Of a stretch of 64,000 nt of DNA, positions 59,524-64,000 are shown piece by piece; within the stretch, counting starts at the first letter, position 1, and every line of letters begins with the position of its first letter. Source of the DNA: Mangrovimicrobium sediminis (GTDB lineage Bacteria; Pseudomonadota; Gammaproteobacteria; Pseudomonadales; Halieaceae). Location: assembly GCF_004745945.1 (NCBI RefSeq), contig NZ_SRLE01000005.1, forward strand, positions 1 to 64,000, read 5' to 3'. The notes beneath the pieces are model-generated. The model was given only the letters and a program-made list of their open reading frames with translations, had not been told where the DNA came from and did not search any database. The translations under genes and the position numbers were made by a program.

Positions 59524-61134
59524 TTGGCAACTGGCGGCCCGGTCGCGTTCACCGCTCCCCACGCCGACGTGGCGCGGGCGGCGCACGCCCTGCTCGCCGA
59601 CGGCGCCAGCGCGGTTGACGCCATGGTCGCCGCCTCGGCGGCCATCGCCGTCGCCTATCCCCATATGAACAGCCTCGGCGGCGACGGCTTCTGGCTGGTC
59701 TGCCCGCCGCAGGGCGAACCCATCGCCATTGACGCCTGCGGTTATTCCGCTGCTGCAGCGACACCGCAGTGGTATGCCGAACGCGGTCTCGCGGCAATTC
59801 CCGGCCGCGGTGGCGCCGCAGCCCTGTGCATGGGCGGTACCGTCGATGGCTGGCGCGTGGCGCGCGAGGTCGCGGGCGAAGCGGGGCTGGCGGTACGACC
59901 CCTGCCCGAGCTGCTCGCCCCCGCGATCGCCATGGCGCGCGACGGTATCGAAGTCACCACAACCCTGGTCGCCGCCTGCGAGAAACTCGCCGCGGAGGAC
60001 AGCGGCAGCGACGAGTTCCGCCGCCTGTTCCTGCCCGGCGGGGTCGTCCCTGCAGCGGGCGACACGCTGCGTAATCCCGAACTTGGCGATTTCATTGCGA
60101 CCCTCGCCCGCGAGGGCAGCGAGGCGTTCTACCGCGGTTCGCTGACCGGCACCCTGCAGGCGGGGCTGGCCGCTGCGGGCTCACCGCTGGCGGCGGAAGA
60201 TTTTGCTGATTACCGCGCCCGGCGCGTCGCCCCATTGCAACTGGATATCGACGGCGCACAGCTGTACAACCTGCCGGCGCCCACCCAGGGCGTGGCCTCC
60301 CTGCTGATCCTCGGCATCTACCAGCAACTGCGCGAGCGCCTGCCCCAGGCGCGGGAAGTGGACCGCGTGCACTGCCTGGTCGAGGCGACCAAGCACGCCT
60401 TCGCCGTGCGCGATGCACAGGTCTGCGACCCGCAGCACCTTTCCCCCGACTGGGCCGGGCTGCTGCAGGCGGAACACATTGCCGCGCTGGCCGGCGAGGT
60501 CGACGGCGAACGCGCCGCACCCTGGCCGCGCGAGGCGGCCCACGGCGACACCGTGTGGATGGGCGCGCTGGATGACCAGGGCTGGATGGTGAGCTTTATC
60601 CAGAGCGTGTACTGGGAGTTCGGTAGCGCGGTGGTCATCCCCGGCACCGGGCTGGTGTGGAATAACCGCGGGCTGAGTTTTTCCCTGGACCCGGACCACG
60701 TCAATTGCCTGCGCCCGCGCTGCAAGCCCTTCCATACGCTGAACCCCGCCGCCGCGCGTTGCGCCGACGGCCGGCGCATGGTCTACGGCACCATGGGCGG
60801 CGAGGGCCAGCCGCAAACCCAGGCGGCGCTGTTCTCGCGCTATTACTGGGAGGACGTGCCGCTGGCCGAGGCCATCGCCGACGGCCGCTGGCTGCTGGGC
60901 CGTACCTGGGGCGACAGCGACAACGACCTCAAAATCGAGGAGTCCCTGTTCCGGCGCATCGGCGACGAGCTCGCCGCGCGCGGCCACGCGGTCAAGTGCG
61001 TACCGCAGCACGTGGAGATGATGGGCCATGCCGGCGCTATCTGCCTGTCACCGGACGCGTCGGTGGAGGCGGCCAGCGACCCGCGCAGTGACGGCGCCGC
61101 GCTGCACAGCGTCGCCGCGGGAGGTGCTGCATGA
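59524..61134 (+). CDS. Gamma-glutamyltransferase-family amidohydrolase, HpxW-like (oxamate amidohydrolase)
   Basis: A 536-residue Ntn-hydrolase of the gamma-glutamyltransferase fold. The probable self-cleavage nucleophile is Thr343 in AAHGDTVWMGALDD. NSLGGDGFWLVCPP and LNPAAARCADGRRM flank it. It lacks a signal peptide, unlike classical periplasmic GGT. In Klebsiella the GGT homologue HpxW is an oxamate amidohydrolase in urate breakdown, and this gene likewise lies with PucG- and AllC-type genes. It starts at TTG, 54 bases after the TPR gene, and may still be read from the sigma-54 promoter at 54375. Confidence 0.8.
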   Translation: MATGGPVAFTAPHADVARAAHALLADGASAVDAMVAASAAIAVAYPHMNSLGGDGFWLVCPPQGEPIAIDACGYSAAAATPQWYAERGLAAIPGRGGAAALCMGGTVDGWRVAREVAGEAGLAVRPLPELLAPAIAMARDGIEVTTTLVAACEKLAAEDSGSDEFRRLFLPGGVVPAAGDTLRNPELGDFIATLAREGSEAFYRGSLTGTLQAGLAAAGSPLAAEDFADYRARRVAPLQLDIDGAQLYNLPAPTQGVASLLILGIYQQLRERLPQAREVDRVHCLVEATKHAFAVRDAQVCDPQHLSPDWAGLLQAEHIAALAGEVDGERAAPWPREAAHGDTVWMGALDDQGWMVSFIQSVYWEFGSAVVIPGTGLVWNNRGLSFSLDPDHVNCLRPRCKPFHTLNPAAARCADGRRMVYGTMGGEGQPQTQAALFSRYYWEDVPLAEAIADGRWLLGRTWGDSDNDLKIEESLFRRIGDELAARGHAVKCVPQHVEMMGHAGAICLSPDASVEAASDPRSDGAALHSVAAGGAA

Positions 61135-61964
61135 GCGAGATCCTGGCCCTGCTCGGCGAATGGCTGCCGGTGATCCTCGCCCTGTTGCTGACCGGTGCGA
61201 TTGCGGGTGTGCTCGCCGGGTTGCTCGGGGTCGGCGGCGGCATCGTCATCGTGCCGGTGCTGTACCTGGTGTTCCAGTCGCTGGGCATGGAACCCGGCTC
61301 GGCGATGCTGGTGGCCACCGGCACCTCGCTGCTGACCATCATCCCCACCAGTATTTCCTCCGCCCGCGCCCACCATGCGCGGGGCAATGTCGACACTGCG
61401 TTACTGCGCCTGTGGGTAGCGCCCATGGTGATCGCCGTGATCTGCGGCAGCCTGCTGGCGGCGCGCTCCGGCGGCCTGCTGCTCACCGCGATCTTCGGTA
61501 CCGTCGCGATCCTGGTGGCGCTGAACATGCTGCTGCGCGCCAATGCGCCGGCGGTGTTCCAGAGCCTCCCCGGCGTCCCCGGGCAGATGGGCATGGCGGG
61601 CGGTATCGGGTTTTTCTCCGTGATGATGGGCATCGGCGGCGGCACTTTGGGCGTACCCACCATGACCCTGTGCAACGTGCCCACGCACCGCGCCGTGGGT
61701 ACCGCGGCGGTGTTCGGGCTGGTCATCGCCGTGCCCGGCGCGCTGGTCATGCTGCTGCAGGGCGTCACCCCGGCGGATGCGCCGGCCGGTACCCTGGGCC
61801 TGGTCAACCTGCCGGGCTTCGCGGTGATCGTGCCGATGACCACGCTGATGGCGCCGCTGGGTGTGCGCCTGGGCGCGAAGCTCGACGGCGCCACGCTCAA
61901 GCGCGTATTCGCGGTGTTCCTGATTATCGTCGGCGTGCGCATGCTGTGGCAGACCTTCGCCTGA
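61131..61964 (+). CDS. TSUP (TauE/SafE) family membrane transporter
   Basis: A 277-residue protein with about eight helices in two repeats. GAIAGVLAGLLGVGGGIVIVPVLYLVF and GGIGFFSVMMGIGGGTLGVPTM (cited in part) are the two G-rich TSUP motifs. Members export or import small anions such as sulfite, sulfoacetate or organic acids. Between an oxamate-amidohydrolase-like gene and the ureide aminotransferase it may move an acidic product such as oxalate or oxamate, which is inference. The start overlaps the previous stop (ATGA). Confidence 0.88.
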   Translation: MSEILALLGEWLPVILALLLTGAIAGVLAGLLGVGGGIVIVPVLYLVFQSLGMEPGSAMLVATGTSLLTIIPTSISSARAHHARGNVDTALLRLWVAPMVIAVICGSLLAARSGGLLLTAIFGTVAILVALNMLLRANAPAVFQSLPGVPGQMGMAGGIGFFSVMMGIGGGTLGVPTMTLCNVPTHRAVGTAAVFGLVIAVPGALVMLLQGVTPADAPAGTLGLVNLPGFAVIVPMTTLMAPLGVRLGAKLDGATLKRVFAVFLIIVGVRMLWQTFA

Positions 61965-62001
61965 GCCGCGCAGCCGCCGCTGCAGACAACGAGACGAGAA
62001 C

Positions 62002-63243
62002 ATGAAAGGCCAACTTCCGCACACTGGCCCCGAGGAGGGCTTCTCTCCGCCCCAGCGCCTGCTGATGGGCCCGGGGCCGATCAACTGCGACCCGCGCGTG
62101 CTGCGCGCCATGTCGCACCAGCTGGTCGGCCAGTTCGACCCGGACATGACGCGTTGCATGAACGAGACCATGCAGCTCTACCGCGGCGTGTTCTGCACAC
62201 AGAACCCGTGGACCTTCCTCGTCGACAGCACCTCGCGCGGCGGCATCGAGGCCTGCCTGGTGTCGCTGCTGGCGCCGGGCGACCGCGTACTGGTCGGCAA
62301 CTTCGGCCGCTTCGGCGCCCTGCTGCAGGAGATCGCCGTGCGCTGCGGCGCCGTGGTGCAGACCATCGACGTGCCCTGGGGCGAGGTGCTGCAACCGGAA
62401 CAGGTGGCCGAGGCCATCGACCGCTTCAAGCCGCGCCTGGTGGCACTGGTGCAGGGCGACACCTCCACCACCATGTGCCAGCCGCTGGCGGAGATCGGCG
62501 AGGTGTGTCGCGACAAGGACGTGCTGCTGTACTGCGATGCCACCGCCTCCATCGCCGGCAACCAGTTGCTGGTGGACGAATGGCACCTGGACGCGGTCAG
62601 CGTCGGCCTGCAGAAGTGCATCGGCGGCCCCTCGGGCAGCGCGCCGGTCACCCTTGGCGAGGCCGCGGTGGCGGAGATCCGCAAGCGCCACCACGTGGAG
62701 AAGGGCATTCTCGCCGCGCACCACGAGGAGGGCGAGGGCGCGCGCATCGCCTCCAACTACTTCGACCTGGCGATGATCATGGATTACTGGGGCGAGGAGC
62801 GCCTGAACCACCACACCGAGGCGGCGAGCATGCTGTTCTGCGCCCGCGAGTGTGCGCGGCTGCTGCTGGCCGAGGGGCTGGACAGTGTGATCGAACGCCA
62901 CCGGGTGAATGGCAAGGCGATGGCCGATGGCCTCGCGGCCATGAACCTGAAGCTGTACGGCGACCAGGCCCACCGCATGAACAACGTGGTCGGCGTGTAT
63001 ATTCCCGAGGGAGTCGACGGCGACAGCGTGCGCAAACAGATGCTGGAGCAGTACGCCATCGAGATCGGTACCTCCTTCGGGCCCCTGCACGGGGTGATCT
63101 GGCGCATCGGCGTGATGGGCTACAACGCGCGCCCGGATGCGGTCTTCCTCACCCTGGCCGCCCTCGAGCAGTGCCTGATCGGCGCGCGCCACCCGCTGAG
63201 TCCGGGCGCTGCGCGCGCCGCGGCGCTGGCGGCCTATGGCTGA
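62002..63243 (+). CDS. PucG-like aminotransferase ((S)-ureidoglycine-glyoxylate type)
   Basis: A 413-residue class V PLP enzyme. LLMGPGPINCDPRVLRAMSHQLVGQFDP is the common start of alanine-glyoxylate-type aminotransferases (cited in part). DSTSRGGIEACLVSLL precedes VQGDTSTTMCQPL, DATASIAGN (Asp contacts PLP) and VGLQKCIGGPSG, where the lysine binds PLP. The N and Q residues replacing bulkier ones near the active site fit the PucG subgroup, which makes oxalurate and glycine from ureidoglycine and glyoxylate. It overlaps the allantoate amidohydrolase gene by eight bases. Confidence 0.88.
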   Translation: MKGQLPHTGPEEGFSPPQRLLMGPGPINCDPRVLRAMSHQLVGQFDPDMTRCMNETMQLYRGVFCTQNPWTFLVDSTSRGGIEACLVSLLAPGDRVLVGNFGRFGALLQEIAVRCGAVVQTIDVPWGEVLQPEQVAEAIDRFKPRLVALVQGDTSTTMCQPLAEIGEVCRDKDVLLYCDATASIAGNQLLVDEWHLDAVSVGLQKCIGGPSGSAPVTLGEAAVAEIRKRHHVEKGILAAHHEEGEGARIASNYFDLAMIMDYWGEERLNHHTEAASMLFCARECARLLLAEGLDSVIERHRVNGKAMADGLAAMNLKLYGDQAHRMNNVVGVYIPEGVDGDSVRKQMLEQYAIEIGTSFGPLHGVIWRIGVMGYNARPDAVFLTLAALEQCLIGARHPLSPGAARAAALAAYG

Positions 63244-64000
63244 GCCGCGCAGCGCGCCCGGGCCCAACGCCGTTTACGCGGCGGACGCCTGCCTGCCCGG
63301 CGCCCAGCGCGTGATGCAGCGCTGTGACCTGCTGGCCACTTACAGCGCCATGCCCAATGCCGTGTCCCGCGGCTACCTGACCGCCGAGCACCAGCAGTGC
63401 AACGCCACCGTGCGCGACTGGATGGGCGAGGCCGGCATGCACTGCTGGCAGGACCACGCCGGCAATATCTGGGGACGCCTGCCCTGCGACGACCCAGCGG
63501 CGCCGACCGTGATCATCGGCTCGCACCTGGACTCCGTGCCCAACGCCGGCAAGTACGACGGCATTCTCGGCGTGGTGCTGGCGGTGGAGGCGCTCGGCCA
63601 GCTGGCCAGCGACGGCCACCGCCTGCCGTTTCACGTCGACCTGGTCGGCTTCGGCGACGAGGAGGGCTCACGCTTCGGCACCACATTGATGGGCAGCCGA
63701 GCGGTGGCCGGGCGCTGGAACGACGACTGGCTGAAGCTCACCGATGTCGACGGCATCACCCTGGAATCCGCGCTGCTCGAGTTCGGTTGCGACACCGCCG
63801 CTATCGGCGCCTGCGACCGCAGCGGCGAGGCCCTGCACGCCTACCTCGAGGTGCACATCGAGCAGGGGCCGCTGCTCGAGGAAAAACACCAGCCCCTGGG
63901 CGTGGTCACCAGCATCGCCGGCGCGCGGCGTTTCGTGGTCAATATCCGCGGCCGCGCCGGCCACGCCGGCACCGTGCCCATGGACATGCGCCAGGATGCA
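63236..64000 (+). CDS. Allantoate amidohydrolase-type M20 peptidase (partial, cut by window end)
   Basis: The first 255 residues of a zinc-dependent M20-family hydrolase. VIIGSHLDSVPNAGKYDGILGV holds the first metal ligands (His and Asp), GDEEGSRFGTTLMGS the bridging glutamates, and YLEVHIEQGPLLEE and FVVNIRGRAGHAGTVPM the next motifs. These are typical of the allantoate/carbamoyl-amino-acid amidohydrolases (AllC, PucF, HyuC). With PucG directly upstream, allantoate is the most likely substrate, yielding ureidoglycine. The C-terminal part lies outside the window. Confidence 0.9.
   Translation, partial: MAEPRSAPGPNAVYAADACLPGAQRVMQRCDLLATYSAMPNAVSRGYLTAEHQQCNATVRDWMGEAGMHCWQDHAGNIWGRLPCDDPAAPTVIIGSHLDSVPNAGKYDGILGVVLAVEALGQLASDGHRLPFHVDLVGFGDEEGSRFGTTLMGSRAVAGRWNDDWLKLTDVDGITLESALLEFGCDTAAIGACDRSGEALHAYLEVHIEQGPLLEEKHQPLGVVTSIAGARRFVVNIRGRAGHAGTVPMDMRQDA

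Overview
The window is GC-rich, densely coded DNA from an aerobic to microaerobic gammaproteobacterium. Three things suggest this: a cbb3 oxidase with the full cco maturation set next to Fnr and HemN, two large TonB-dependent receptors, and a Vibrio-type TtpC/ExbB/ExbD/TonB operon. A marine OM60/NOR5 (Halieaceae-like) bacterium would fit, but that is inference only. No rRNA, tRNA, CRISPR array, insertion sequence or phage gene was recognised.

Layout. (1) 1-3.0 kb: a stand-alone TonB-dependent receptor with its own terminator. (2) 3.2-14.8 kb: a microaerobic respiration block, all on the minus strand: hemN, fnr, a Yip1-family membrane protein, ccoNOQP, ccoG, ccoH, ccoI, ccoS and a SafE/TauE-type membrane protein. 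Two FNR boxes of the same form lie about 41 bases upstream of predicted transcription starts, before Yip1-ccoNOQP and before hemN. (3) 14.9-18.8 kb: a 1312-residue DUF1631-GGDEF-EAL protein. (4) 19.0-24.5 kb: a coenzyme F420 operon, npdG-cofE-cofD followed by one 1035-residue polypeptide that fuses CofC, CofG and CofH. (5) 24.5-32.3 kb: housekeeping and miscellaneous genes, including ung, yjdM, rsgA, a TMEM165/GDT1 transporter and a hemolysin III protein.

(6) 32.4-64 kb: a large region for uptake and breakdown of nitrogen-rich heterocycles (purines, ureides and possibly creatinine- or triazine-like compounds). It holds an 8-oxoguanine-deaminase-type amidohydrolase with an NMT1/THI5-type ABC transporter and an NCS2 permease; a second TonB-dependent receptor; RidA; a creatininase-family amidase overlapping an unusual cytochrome c; a six-gene translationally coupled operon (FAD oxidase, CodA-like deaminase, isochorismatase-family hydrolase, NCS2 permease, AtzG, AtzE); a DUF2165/2-oxoglutarate dioxygenase/deaminase/NCS2 operon; PuuE allantoinase; a TtpC-type TonB energising operon; and a run of HpxW-like amidohydrolase, TSUP transporter, PucG-like aminotransferase and allantoate amidohydrolase, the last cut by the window end.

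The most notable signal is regulatory. Four matches to the sigma-54 (RpoN) -24/-12 element stand in front of the second TonB receptor, the FAD-oxidase operon, puuE and the TonB/ExbBD operon. NtrC-like dyads lie upstream of two of them, and a long inverted repeat lies between the two divergent ones. This suggests that an outer-membrane import system, its private energy supply and purine/ureide catabolic enzymes are induced together as a nitrogen-scavenging unit. The pathway allantoin -> allantoate -> ureidoglycine -> oxalurate -> oxamate -> oxalate can be sketched from PuuE, AllC-type, PucG-type, AtzE/AtzG (HpxY/HpxX-like) and HpxW-like proteins. The steps before allantoin were not found here.
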